Shown: piece by piece, positions 8,646 through 17,343 of the stretch
Layout: the number at the start of each line of letters is the position of its first letter
Numbering within the stretch: position 1 is the first letter of the stretch
Source: Marinicrinis sediminis
GTDB taxonomy: Bacteria > Bacillota > Bacilli > Paenibacillales > KCTC-33676
Direction of reading: 5' to 3'
NCBI RefSeq assembly: GCF_042685085.1
Contig: NZ_JBHUMM010000044.1
Span: 62,001-126,000 of the forward strand
DNA length: 64,000 nucleotides
The notes under the pieces: generated by a model
The model's input: only the letters and a program-made list of their open reading frames with translations
Databases searched by the model: none
What the model was told of the DNA's origin: nothing
Translations under genes and position numbers: made by a program

Positions 8646-8980
8646 CCGGTACCTTCCTTTCTGTGGTGAATGGCAAGTTCAGCCTGACGTGCCTGTCTCT
8701 CAGCGCAAGTATGCCTGAATATGGTATACTCATTTCAGTATCCTGAATATAACAAGAAGCGAGTGATTTGAAAAGAGACGCAAATTGAACCCCCCCCAAC
8801 CTGTTATCGCGTATAAATTTCAACATCCGATATGATGCTAAGAACACAAGCACGTATCCCGCAACACCTGCATGGCATTTCAGATGAGGCTAAATTAAAG
8901 GAGGTGCGCCGTTCTGTCGACCCCTGCGGCTAACCCTGTGTGTTAGCTAGCCGGCATTGAAGAGAACGGTACCAATCTAC
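8646..8980. other. Intergenic leader between divergent genes
   Basis: 335 bp with no gene on the standard track. It contains a strong ribosome-site sequence AAAGGAGG at 8897-8904 that lies about 75 bp before the ATG of the CorC-like gene, too far to serve it. It is followed by a possible ten-codon CTG-started leader ORF ending in TAG (8914-8946) and a hairpin formed by GGCTAAC and GTTAGC (about 8928-8946). CCTGAATAT occurs twice about 30 bp apart (near 8711 and 8741). No riboswitch was recognised. Confidence 0.4.
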
Positions 8981-10309
8981 ATGTCACTATTACCCATTGT
9001 TCTAAATCTATCCCTGGTCCTATTTCTCGTTTTTTTGAACGGATTTTTTGTGGCAGCCGAGTTTGCCATGGTCAAGGTGCGGAAGAGCCGCATCCAGTCG
9101 CTGATTGACGAAGGAAACCGCAAGGCCAAGTTCGCCCGCAATCTGGTGGATCATCTCGATGCATATCTCTCCGCCTGTCAATTAGGGATTACCCTCGCTT
9201 CCCTGGGTCTTGGGTGGATCGGGGAACCGGCGATTGCCCATTTGCTGGAACCGATGCTGACCAAGATGGGTGTGGGCGATGTGGCCCTGCATACGATCTC
9301 CTTCATTATTGCATTTACGATCATCACCGTCCTGCACATCGTACTGGGTGAGCTGGCACCGAAGACGCTTGCCATTCGGAAATCCGATTCTGTGACGCTG
9401 TGGGCGGCTATTCCGATGATTGCATTCCGCAAGGTGATGAGTCCATTTATCTGGCTGCTGAATGGAACAGCCAACTACATTTTGAAGATGGTCGGCATTG
9501 AGCCGGCTGGTGAGCACGAGTCGGCACACACGGAAGAAGAAATACGCATCCTGATGAAGGAAAGTCACCGTAGCGGTCTGATCGACAATACCGAACTGAC
9601 GCTGGTGGACAACATCTTCGACTTCGCAGACACACACGCAAGAGAAATTATGATCCCGCGTACCGAGATCATCGGACTGCAAACGGGCCTGGCTTTTGCG
9701 GAAAATGTGGAGTTCGCTTTACAGAAGACCTTTACCCGCTTCCCGGTCTTTGAAGCGGACAAGGATCATATTGTCGGCTTTGTGCATATGAAGGATTTGC
9801 TGAAGGAAAACCGCGAGAACGGTCAAAACGGTGACCTGCACGCCATCATACGCCCGCTGCCGCGTGTTCCTGATTCAATTCAGATCAGCAACCTGCTCAA
9901 GCTCATGCAGAAGAACCGCACGCAGATGGCGATATTGTTTGATGAATATGGCGGCACATCCGGCCTTGTGACGATGGAAGATATCATCGAAGAGATCGTC
10001 GGAGAGATCCAGGATGAGTTTGACAATGAACGTGCTGAGATCGAGAAGCTTGGCAAACACTTGTATTCCCTGGATGGTCGCGTGTTGATCGAAGAGGTCA
10101 ACCAGCTTCTGCTGATCGAGATTGAGAGTGAAGACTATGACACCATTGGCGGCTGGCTGATCTCCCAGGTGGAACTGCCACCGGAAAAGGGACAGTCTGT
10201 CAGCTACGAGGGCTATCAGTTCACGATTGAGGAAACCGATCAAATGCGTGTCCTGCGTGTACACATCGAGAAGCTGGCTGCCACCACAGAGCCACCTCCA
10301 ACGGCATAA
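8981..10309 (+). CDS. CNNM/CBS/CorC-HlyC family membrane protein (hemolysin family)
   Basis: 442 residues from the ATG at 8981; an in-frame TTG at 8957 is an alternative, and neither start has a good ribosome site. The domains in order are a DUF21/CNNM membrane domain with about four hydrophobic segments (roughly residues 8-185, with the small-residue-rich GFFVAAEFAMVKVRKSRI after the first), a pair of CBS repeats (about 205-325, with MIPRTEI and the GTSGLVTMEDIIEEIVGEI hallmark), and a CorC_HlyC transporter-associated domain (about 350-430). By family, it acts in magnesium or other divalent cation export; the historic name hemolysin is not meaningful. It is monocistronic with a strong terminator. 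Confidence 0.93.
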   Translation: MSLLPIVLNLSLVLFLVFLNGFFVAAEFAMVKVRKSRIQSLIDEGNRKAKFARNLVDHLDAYLSACQLGITLASLGLGWIGEPAIAHLLEPMLTKMGVGDVALHTISFIIAFTIITVLHIVLGELAPKTLAIRKSDSVTLWAAIPMIAFRKVMSPFIWLLNGTANYILKMVGIEPAGEHESAHTEEEIRILMKESHRSGLIDNTELTLVDNIFDFADTHAREIMIPRTEIIGLQTGLAFAENVEFALQKTFTRFPVFEADKDHIVGFVHMKDLLKENRENGQNGDLHAIIRPLPRVPDSIQISNLLKLMQKNRTQMAILFDEYGGTSGLVTMEDIIEEIVGEIQDEFDNERAEIEKLGKHLYSLDGRVLIEEVNQLLLIEIESEDYDTIGGWLISQVELPPEKGQSVSYEGYQFTIEETDQMRVLRVHIEKLAATTEPPPTA

Positions 10310-10325
10310 CGGATAGATAGAAAGA

Positions 10326-10385
10326 AACCCGCTCAAGAGACAGATGCTGCGCGTATACGCAGGCATCGCTCTGGCGGGTTTTTTG
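10326..10385 (+). terminator. Terminator of the CorC-like gene
   Basis: A long hairpin whose base pairs AACCCGC (10326-10332) with GCGGGTT (10374-10380), with an inner GATGC-TGCG/CGCA-GCATC stem, ends in a run of six T. Confidence 0.9.
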
Positions 10386-10398
10386 CTTGGCTCTTCCA

Positions 10399-12069
10399 TC
10401 AGCCTTTCGGCAGGACGAAGGAACTCTTCAACGATACAATTAGATTAAAGACGGGTTTGCCAGGCAGCGAGTGCTTCGGATCGACATTAAAATATCCGTG
10501 GCGGAAAAACTGGAATTTATCCTGGGCTTGTGCTTCCTTCATGCCCTGCTCCACATAGCCGGCACTGACTTCCAGTGAGTTCGGGTTAATATGATCGAGG
10601 AAGCTCTGTCCTTCCTCGGTCTCCTCTTCGGAAATGAGCGGTTCATACAGACGGAATTCCGCTGGTACAGCCTGAGTCGCCTCCACCCAGTGCAGAGTCC
10701 CCTTCACCTTGCGGCCTGTAAATCCGCTGCCGCTCTTCGTTTCCGGATCATACGTGCAATGAATCTCCGTGACGTTCCCTTGCTCGTCCTTGATCACCTC
10801 TTCGCACTTGATGAAATAGGCATGCTTCAGACGCACTTCATTGCCAGGAAACAATCGGAAGTATTTCTTGGGCGGGTCCTCCATGAAATCCTCTTGTTCG
10901 ATATAGATCTCTCTGGAGAACGGAATTTTTCGCGTGCCCATTTCCGGATTCTCCGGATTGTTTTCGGCCTCCAGCCATTCTACCTGTCCCTCCGGGTAGT
11001 TGGTGATCACAACCTTGAGTGGTCGAACGACGCCCATCGTACGTGGCGCTTTCAGCTTCAGATCCTCCCGTACGAAATACTCCATCATCTTGTGATCGAC
11101 GGTGCTGTTGCTCTTGGTCACCCCGATCTCCCGCACGAACTGCCTGATGGACGCTGCGGTATAACCTCTGCGTCGCAACCCAGAAATGGTCGGCATCCGC
11201 GGGTCATCCCATCCGTCCACCTTCTGCTCATCCACCAGCTGTTTCAGCTTGCGTTTGCTCATGACGGTTTGCGTGACGTTCAACCGGGCAAATTCATACT
11301 GACGGGGAACGTTCGGCATCTCACACTGTGCAATCACCCAGTCATACAGCGGTCGCTGATCCTCGAACTCCAGTGTACAGATCGAATGCGTGACCCCCTC
11401 GATGGCATCTTCCAGCGGGTGGGCAAAGCTGTACATCGGGTAAATGCACCAGGCATCTCCAGCATGATGATGAGCGGTGTGGGAGATTCGATACAATACA
11501 GGGTCTCTCAGGTTGATGTTGGGAGAAGCCATATCAATCTTCGCTCTCAGCACCTTTTCGCCGTCTCCGAATTCACCCTTGCGCATGCGCTCGAACAAGT
11601 CCAGATTCTCTTGTACGGAGCGACTGCGGTACGGACTCTCCTTGCCCGGTTCTGTCAAGGTTCCGCGCATCTCCCGAATTTGATCCCCATTGAGGTCATC
11701 GACATAAGCCAGCCCCTTTTCAATCAGGCGCACCGCACATTGATACATGTCCTCAAAGTAATCCGAAGCGAAAAACAGCCCGTCCCAGCTATAGCCCAGC
11801 CACTCTACATCTTCCTTGATGGCTTCTACAAATTCCACATCTTCCTTGAGCGGATTCGTATCATCAAACCGCAAATGGGTTTTGCCGCCAAATTCATCAG
11901 CCAGATCAAAATTGAGGCAGATTGACTTCGCATGTCCAATATGCAAATAGCCGTTCGGTTCAGGCGGGAAGCGTGTAATGACTTCCTTCACCTTGCCCGT
12001 CTTCACATCCTCTGAAATAATGGCTTTGATAAAATGCGTATGTTCATTCATATGCGTTTCCTTTTCCAT
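10399..12069 (-). CDS. glnS: Glutaminyl-tRNA synthetase
   Basis: Charges tRNA-Gln with glutamine directly. About 556 residues of a class I synthetase: the HIGH signature is in FPPEPNGYLHIGHAKSICLN, the KMSKS equivalent is VMSKRKLKQLV, and GlnRS-specific elements such as RFDDTNP, YPMYSFAHPLEDAIEGVTHS and CTLEFEDQRPLYDW are present. The C-terminal beta-barrel anticodon domain is complete. Possible starts are ATG 12069 (AGGATTTGCAC upstream) or ATG 12051 (AAGGAA upstream). Most Firmicutes lack this enzyme and make Gln-tRNA through GatCAB; its presence in some Paenibacillus is usually explained by transfer. No T-box leader was found in the 200 bp upstream. Confidence 0.96.
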   Translation of the reverse strand: MEKETHMNEHTHFIKAIISEDVKTGKVKEVITRFPPEPNGYLHIGHAKSICLNFDLADEFGGKTHLRFDDTNPLKEDVEFVEAIKEDVEWLGYSWDGLFFASDYFEDMYQCAVRLIEKGLAYVDDLNGDQIREMRGTLTEPGKESPYRSRSVQENLDLFERMRKGEFGDGEKVLRAKIDMASPNINLRDPVLYRISHTAHHHAGDAWCIYPMYSFAHPLEDAIEGVTHSICTLEFEDQRPLYDWVIAQCEMPNVPRQYEFARLNVTQTVMSKRKLKQLVDEQKVDGWDDPRMPTISGLRRRGYTAASIRQFVREIGVTKSNSTVDHKMMEYFVREDLKLKAPRTMGVVRPLKVVITNYPEGQVEWLEAENNPENPEMGTRKIPFSREIYIEQEDFMEDPPKKYFRLFPGNEVRLKHAYFIKCEEVIKDEQGNVTEIHCTYDPETKSGSGFTGRKVKGTLHWVEATQAVPAEFRLYEPLISEEETEEGQSFLDHINPNSLEVSAGYVEQGMKEAQAQDKFQFFRHGYFNVDPKHSLPGKPVFNLIVSLKSSFVLPKG

Positions 12070-12280
12070 GTGCAAATCCTGCCTTTCCCCATCTTTTCCC
12101 CATCCAAATTACCGTGTCTACTTTCGGTGAAAGCTATTATTCCATTATAATAGCCAGCTTTCTCCATGTACATTCCCATTATAAAGGTGTTGGCGTTGGA
12201 CCGCAAAGCTTCTTCATCGCCTCATCCTCGCTTTTTGATGGTCTGTTTTATCCCGTCCCAATCACGCGCACACCAGAAAG

Positions 12281-12311
12281 TAAAAAAGCACGCCCGCACT
12301 TGGGGCATGCT
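12281..12311 (-). terminator. Terminator of the methionine sulfoxide reductase gene
   Basis: The stem AGCACGCCC (12287-12295) pairs with GGGCATGCT (12303-12311) with one wobble. It is followed on the minus strand by six T, 34 bp past the stop codon. Confidence 0.8.
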
Positions 12312-12344
12312 AAAAAACAGAAAACCGAAGGGATGGATGTCCGA

Positions 12345-12842
12345 TCAGTGCCATTGTTCCAGAAACGGCATCAGGGTTTGCACGAATGCCTCCAGCCCAG
12401 CCTGATCGACTTCACTGAACCGGTTGACGGAAGGACTGTCAATATCCAGCACCCCGATTGCTTGCCCTTCCCGTACGAGTGGGATGACGATCTCAGACTG
12501 AGAAGCGGCGTCACAGGCAATATGACCCGGAAACTGGTGAACATTCGCCACTCTCATCGTTTGCCTGCGCTCAAATGCCGTCCCGCACACACCCTTGCCA
12601 CTGTCTATGCGCACACAGGCTGGCAAGCCTTGAAAAGGGCCCAGCACCAGCTGACTGGAATGCGTCTCCCACAAATAAAACCCTGCCCAGTTAATATCGG
12701 ACAGCGCCTGCATCAGCAGGGCGGAGCTGTTTGCCAGATTGGCGATGGCGTTCTGCTCGCCATCGAGCAGCGCTTCGAGCTGTTTATTTAACATGGCATA
12801 ATCTTCTGCCGTTTGAACGTTTAGCTTTGATGCTTGAAACAT
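12345..12842 (-). CDS. Free methionine-(R)-sulfoxide reductase (GAF domain)
   Basis: 165 residues forming a single GAF domain. It reduces free methionine-R-sulfoxide using thioredoxin. The three redox cysteines of the fRMsr family are present with exact spacing: Cys76 (GLPACVRI), Cys86 (KGVCGTAF) and Cys110 (HIACDAAS), together with VIPLV and IGVLDIDSP that close the pocket. The start at 12842 has GAGGAGGT six bases upstream; the longer frame to 12878 is not supported. It lies about 40 bp downstream of the large GGDEF-EAL-kinase gene on the same strand, so the two may share a transcript. Homologous to B. subtilis YtsP and E. coli YebR/MsrC. Confidence 0.93.
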   Translation of the reverse strand: MFQASKLNVQTAEDYAMLNKQLEALLDGEQNAIANLANSSALLMQALSDINWAGFYLWETHSSQLVLGPFQGLPACVRIDSGKGVCGTAFERRQTMRVANVHQFPGHIACDAASQSEIVIPLVREGQAIGVLDIDSPSVNRFSEVDQAGLEAFVQTLMPFLEQWH

Positions 12843-12883
12843 GTGTGTACCTCCTCGCAAATAGATAGCGGTTCGCACCTATT

Positions 12884-15800
12884 TTACTCTTTTTGCAGTG
12901 GAAGTGCCACGACCACATCCGTTCCTTCGCCCACCTTGCTCGTAATTCGGATGGTCCCCCCGAGTTCCTTCACAATCTTGTTGCTGACAGTCAGCCCGAG
13001 TCCCACTCCCTTTTCCTTCGTGCTGTAAAACGGCTCGCCCAGATTCTTCATGCGTTCTTCACTAATCCCGCTTCCTTCATCCACAATCCGGATATATACC
13101 CAATGATCCGCATAAGCCGTAGACAACTCTATGATCCCGCCATGATTCATCGATTCCATCGCATTTTTGATCAAGTTGATCAGAACCTGTTTCAATTGGT
13201 GCACGTTGCTTTTCATGACGGGAATGTCCTGATCGGTGATCAATTTAAAGCCGATATTGTTCATAATCGCCTGGGTGTCCAGCAAGGTAATGAGATCATG
13301 CAGCAGTTCATTGAGTTGGACATCCGAATACGTCACCGCCTGAGGCTTGGACAGCATGAGCAGTTCCGTCACGATCATTTCAATGCGTTCCAGTTCCTCC
13401 AGCATGATTTCATAATAATGATCCTTGCGCTGATTTTGTTGCAGCAGCTTCACGAATCCCTTGATGGCAGTCAGCGGATTGCGAATCTCATGGGCGACCC
13501 CGGCTGCGAGCTCCCCGACAACATTCAGTCGATCTGACTGCCGAATCAGCGTTTCCGTTTTACGCTGCTCGGTCATGTCTCTGGCTGCAATGATGACCTG
13601 CTCCAGTTGCCCGTCCTTCCCCCAGATCGGCGAACAGGTCGCTTCTGTACAGATGCGGCTGCCATTGCGATGCAGCAAGTCCCACTGCTTGACGAGCGAG
13701 GACTGTTGATCGGCAAAAGCGGCAAATTCCGACTCAAATCCATTCCACCCGTCAATCAACTGCACTTCATGCACCCGCCTGTGCTCAAGGTCATAAGGCA
13801 GGTAGCCAAGCATCTCGATGCAGGACGGAGAGACATAGACGATTTGCTCGTTGCGATTCAAGGATATTAATAGATCCATTGTATTCTCAGCGATGAACCG
13901 GTACTTCATTTCACTTCGTTTCAATTCCGCTTCCATCTCGCGACGCTCGGTAATATCAATGAGAATGCCGACAATCTCTACGACCTTGCCTCCACGATAT
14001 ACAGGGCGCAGCGTAGCCAGGTAGCCGATTCTGCCGATTTGTCCTTCATAGGTCACATGATGCTTGCCATCCCACGCAGCCGCATAATGTTCTTCTGTAA
14101 ATCTGGCCGTCTCCTCTGACATCCCGATGTCCCATACGGTCTTGCCGATTAGCTGATCCGGGATGAGGCCCATCCGGTAAATGAGCTCGCCCTCGCAAAA
14201 AGTATGGACAAATCGTCCGTCTACCCGCTGGACCTTCATCATCATCCCCTGCTGCAACCTGAGAATGTCGCGCAGATCCTGCTCCAGCATCCGGATAGAC
14301 TCATTCATTTTGACCTGTTCCGTAAATGCCTTGCGCAGCCCCATCTCCGCTATTTGGCGCTCGATATGTTCGACCTTCCGACTGAATTCCTCCGCTGAGA
14401 TGGGCGGGGAGAATAAATAGCCCTGCGCTTCATCGCACAGTTCATTTTGCAAAAAAGTCAGCTGCTCCCGTTTCTCTACACCCTCGGCCGTCACTCGCAG
14501 GTTCAAACTACGGGACATCGCTGTGATCGCTCTTACAATGTGCGCATCATGCAGATCATACACACAGTCTTCAATAAAAGAGCGATCAATCTTCAGCTTG
14601 TCCAGCGGCATCCGCTTTAAGTAGGCGAGGGAGCTGTAGCCCGTACCGAAGTCATCGATGCTGATCTGTACGCCCAGCTTCTTCAGCTCCGACAGCACCA
14701 GTTCTGTGCGCTGAATGTCCATCGTCACACTCTCGGTCAACTCCAACTCCAGGCAATGGGCTGATAACTTGGCCTCATCGAGCGCTTGTCTGACGGTCTG
14801 GCAAATATCCGACTGGTGCACCTGTCTTGCTGAGATATTTACCGAGACAAATTGCAGGTCCAGTCCCTCATCTTTCCACCTTCTCATCTGGTGGCAGGCT
14901 TTCTCCAGCACATATTGCCCCAGTGGAATGATATACCCGTTCTCTTCAGCCAGTGGAATGAAGTGCTGCGGAGTCAACAGGCCGCGTGTCGGGTGCTGCC
15001 AGCGCACGAGGGTTTCCACACCGACGATTTTCCCGCGCTGCAGATCCACCATCGGCTGATACAACAGCACCAATTCCTCGCTTTGCAAGGCGTGGTATAG
15101 CTCAGCTTGCAGTTCATTTCGTTCCTGCAACCGCTCATATTCTTTGAGGGCATAGAGGTTGACCCTGGTGCTCCCGTGCTGCTTGGCTGCAATCATCGCA
15201 GCCTGAGCGGCGTGTATAAGCCCATCCGGGTCATCCGCATGCTGCGGATACACGCTAATACCGATGCTCAGTCTGACATGCAGCTCATAGTGGCTGACAT
15301 AGAAGGGCTGGGTAAAATGACGCGTCATTTCCTGACCCAGCTCCATGGCCTGGCGGTCATTAACCTGATTGACCAGCGCGATAAACTCATCACCTTCCAG
15401 CCGATACAACTGTCCTTTCTGCTTCACGAATCGATGGATTCGCTCTGCGATCAGCTTCATCAGTTCATCACCGTGTGCATGTCCCATCATTTCATTCATT
15501 TGCTTGAATTGGTGAATATCAATATAAAGGATGGCGTAAGAGGAGTCTGAAGCTTGCTTGTCCTTGCCAGAGATCGCCTTGTGTCGCTCCCTCAGCTTCT
15601 CCATCAGGCTGGAGCGGTTCGGCAGCCCTGTCAACGTATCATAATAGGCCAGTTGCCTGATCAGATGCTCAGCCTTCTTCTTCTCTGTCATATCCTGAAT
15701 AATGGCATACACGCCCTTCACCGTATGGCCTACAAAGATCGGAAGGTTCGTGATCCACAAGTTTCGACATACACCATCTGCATCCCGTATCGCCGATTCG

Positions 15801-16138
15801 AACTGAACCGACTGTCCGGCACACGCTTTCTCAAACTGCTCGATGGTGTGCGCTTTATATTCAGGCAGTACGATAGGCGCAAAGCTCTGACCCCTCATTT
15901 CGGTTTCCAGATAACCGAACTGTTCAACGGTCTGAGGATTGACCTCACGGATGGTGCGGTTCACATTGAAGATGATGACCGCATTCGGATTATGGCTGTA
16001 CAGCGATTGATAATACTGCATTTGTTCTTCAAGCTGGCGGTTGTTCAGGCTGAGGCGTCGATTCAGGATCAGGATACAACAAGCAGCCAACAGCGTAATG
16101 CTCCCAATAATTAGCGATGAAAGGTTTACCATGCTCAC
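12884..16138 (-). CDS. PAS-GGDEF-EAL-PAS-PAS-histidine kinase fusion protein
   Basis: 1084 residues joining two signalling systems. One membrane helix (5-25); PAS 1 (about 40-155); GGDEF (about 160-330), whose signature is EGDEF at residues 248-252 instead of GGDEF; EAL (about 340-590) with the variant ETL but intact LELTES, IDDFGTGYSSL, LKIDRSF and TAEGVE elements; PAS 2 (about 620-730) and PAS 3 (about 740-855); then a HisKA/HATPase core (about 870-1080) with phospho-acceptor His883 in HEIRNPLTAIKGF, NLIKNAMES and DEGSGISEE. The H-box resembles the sporulation kinases KinA-E. The likely role is coupling cyclic-di-GMP turnover or sensing to a phosphorelay. No response regulator is adjacent. 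Confidence 0.92.
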   Translation of the reverse strand: MSMVNLSSLIIGSITLLAACCILILNRRLSLNNRQLEEQMQYYQSLYSHNPNAVIIFNVNRTIREVNPQTVEQFGYLETEMRGQSFAPIVLPEYKAHTIEQFEKACAGQSVQFESAIRDADGVCRNLWITNLPIFVGHTVKGVYAIIQDMTEKKKAEHLIRQLAYYDTLTGLPNRSSLMEKLRERHKAISGKDKQASDSSYAILYIDIHQFKQMNEMMGHAHGDELMKLIAERIHRFVKQKGQLYRLEGDEFIALVNQVNDRQAMELGQEMTRHFTQPFYVSHYELHVRLSIGISVYPQHADDPDGLIHAAQAAMIAAKQHGSTRVNLYALKEYERLQERNELQAELYHALQSEELVLLYQPMVDLQRGKIVGVETLVRWQHPTRGLLTPQHFIPLAEENGYIIPLGQYVLEKACHQMRRWKDEGLDLQFVSVNISARQVHQSDICQTVRQALDEAKLSAHCLELELTESVTMDIQRTELVLSELKKLGVQISIDDFGTGYSSLAYLKRMPLDKLKIDRSFIEDCVYDLHDAHIVRAITAMSRSLNLRVTAEGVEKREQLTFLQNELCDEAQGYLFSPPISAEEFSRKVEHIERQIAEMGLRKAFTEQVKMNESIRMLEQDLRDILRLQQGMMMKVQRVDGRFVHTFCEGELIYRMGLIPDQLIGKTVWDIGMSEETARFTEEHYAAAWDGKHHVTYEGQIGRIGYLATLRPVYRGGKVVEIVGILIDITERREMEAELKRSEMKYRFIAENTMDLLISLNRNEQIVYVSPSCIEMLGYLPYDLEHRRVHEVQLIDGWNGFESEFAAFADQQSSLVKQWDLLHRNGSRICTEATCSPIWGKDGQLEQVIIAARDMTEQRKTETLIRQSDRLNVVGELAAGVAHEIRNPLTAIKGFVKLLQQNQRKDHYYEIMLEELERIEMIVTELLMLSKPQAVTYSDVQLNELLHDLITLLDTQAIMNNIGFKLITDQDIPVMKSNVHQLKQVLINLIKNAMESMNHGGIIELSTAYADHWVYIRIVDEGSGISEERMKNLGEPFYSTKEKGVGLGLTVSNKIVKELGGTIRITSKVGEGTDVVVALPLQKE

Positions 16139-16215
16139 ACCTCAACATGATCGTTCTGCGTTCGACCGTACATACTTGTCTTGACTTTATTCGACATTCT
16201 GAGGCAAACCCCTTT

Positions 16216-17184
16216 TCATGACCTGTCTCTCCCTGACTTCTGGTTAGGCTGATTCGCTAATCCGATCCTTCCATATGGGGGGATTTTCATATACGGGTTG
16301 GAAATCATTTTTTGCAGCAGCTCCAGCGCCAGCTCGCCCTTGGGGCGCTCTAGCGACCATACATTCATATCCGGCGGCAACAGCTCGGAAGAACGATCCT
16401 GCTGCAGCACTGTAATGTTTCGGCTCTCGATATATTTGGCTGCCATGAGCGCCATCGCTTCATGCAGCACGACAACAGGCTGATTCGGCTGTCGCTGCAA
16501 GATGGCCTTCAGCTGCTCTTCACCGTGCGTCAGACGAATCAACTCCAAATGAGGCGAGACTGCACAACGAGATGCAATCTGATCCTGCAGCGTTGCATGA
16601 TACAGCTGTTCCATGATCACCAGCACGGGACCCTGTGAGGCTTGTCCATGTGAGTTTTCCAGTCGGTCGAGCAGCTCATTGTAATCCGGAAAAACATAAT
16701 GGAACAGCGGATCTTCCAGCCAACTGTCCACAAGCAGGAGCGGCGTGCCGAATCCCACCTTGGAGGAAATCAGCTGAATCGTCGTTTCCCATCCGTCTAC
16801 CACAATCAAGCCGTCTACATCAAGTGTCTGAATTAAATCGAGCTGTGGAAAATTGGCTTCGATGGTGCTCACACTGACCTGGTAACCCTTCGCTTTCATT
16901 CCGGTCTCAATCTGATGGATAAAAGAGCTATACAACATATACTTGGAAACGAGTTGGTAGGGATGATTCGTCAGCAAGATGCCGACTCTTTTGCTGGGGT
17001 GTTTTTTCTTGAGGGCGGCTTTCGCATGATGATCAAAGTAGTTCAGCTTGTAGGCTGCATCCCAGATTTTCTGCTTGGTCTCTGGTGTAATCGTCTGTGT
17101 GCGTGATTTATTCAGCACATAGCTAACGGTCGCTACAGAAACACCTGCTTCTGCGGCAATGTCCTTCAAGGTTACTTTTTTCAT
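16216..17184 (-). CDS. LacI family transcriptional regulator
   Basis: 322 residues. The N-terminal helix-turn-helix is canonical (VTLKDIAAEAGVSVATVSYV, then LNKSRTQTITPETKQKI with the hinge region up to about residue 60). It is followed by a periplasmic-binding-protein-like effector domain (VGILLTNHPYQLVSKYM through GELALELLQKMI). Such proteins repress sugar or metabolite genes until an effector binds. No sugar operon is adjacent: the neighbours are the GGDEF-kinase gene downstream and cysK upstream, so the target cannot be read from context. The effector domain is somewhat shorter and more divergent than in LacI itself. Confidence 0.92.
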   Translation of the reverse strand: MKKVTLKDIAAEAGVSVATVSYVLNKSRTQTITPETKQKIWDAAYKLNYFDHHAKAALKKKHPSKRVGILLTNHPYQLVSKYMLYSSFIHQIETGMKAKGYQVSVSTIEANFPQLDLIQTLDVDGLIVVDGWETTIQLISSKVGFGTPLLLVDSWLEDPLFHYVFPDYNELLDRLENSHGQASQGPVLVIMEQLYHATLQDQIASRCAVSPHLELIRLTHGEEQLKAILQRQPNQPVVVLHEAMALMAAKYIESRNITVLQQDRSSELLPPDMNVWSLERPKGELALELLQKMISNPYMKIPPYGRIGLANQPNQKSGRDRS

Positions 17185-17261
17185 CTGAAATACCCTTCTT
17201 CCTTTTACTCCATTCTGTGCCAGTCTGTGAACATATTATAGGTATCGTTTTCCTTCTGTCA

Positions 17262-17307
17262 AGAAAAAAAGACAGGATTTGAAAGTATGACCTTTCTCAT
17301 CCTGTCT
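17262..17307 (-). terminator. Terminator of cysK
   Basis: AGACAGGAT (17270-17278) pairs with ATCCTGTCT (17299-17307), with an inner GAAAG/CTTTC stem. It is followed on the minus strand by seven T. It separates cysK from the LacI gene. Confidence 0.9.
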
Positions 17308-17343
17308 TCCATGCTGTATGCTGTCCGTGAAATGCTGTCCGAT

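Noticed and set aside
10591..11925. Long plus-strand ORF (444 residues) opposite glnS
   Set aside because: Antisense of glutaminyl-tRNA synthetase; composition reflects the codon bias of the real strand.
12076..12280. Possible T-box riboswitch upstream of glnS
   Set aside because: No T-box consensus (AGGGTGGNACCGCG) and no terminator-antiterminator pair was found in the leader.
15107..16114. Plus-strand ORFs opposite the GGDEF-EAL kinase gene
   Set aside because: They are antisense shadows of a clear 1084-residue coding sequence with complete domains.
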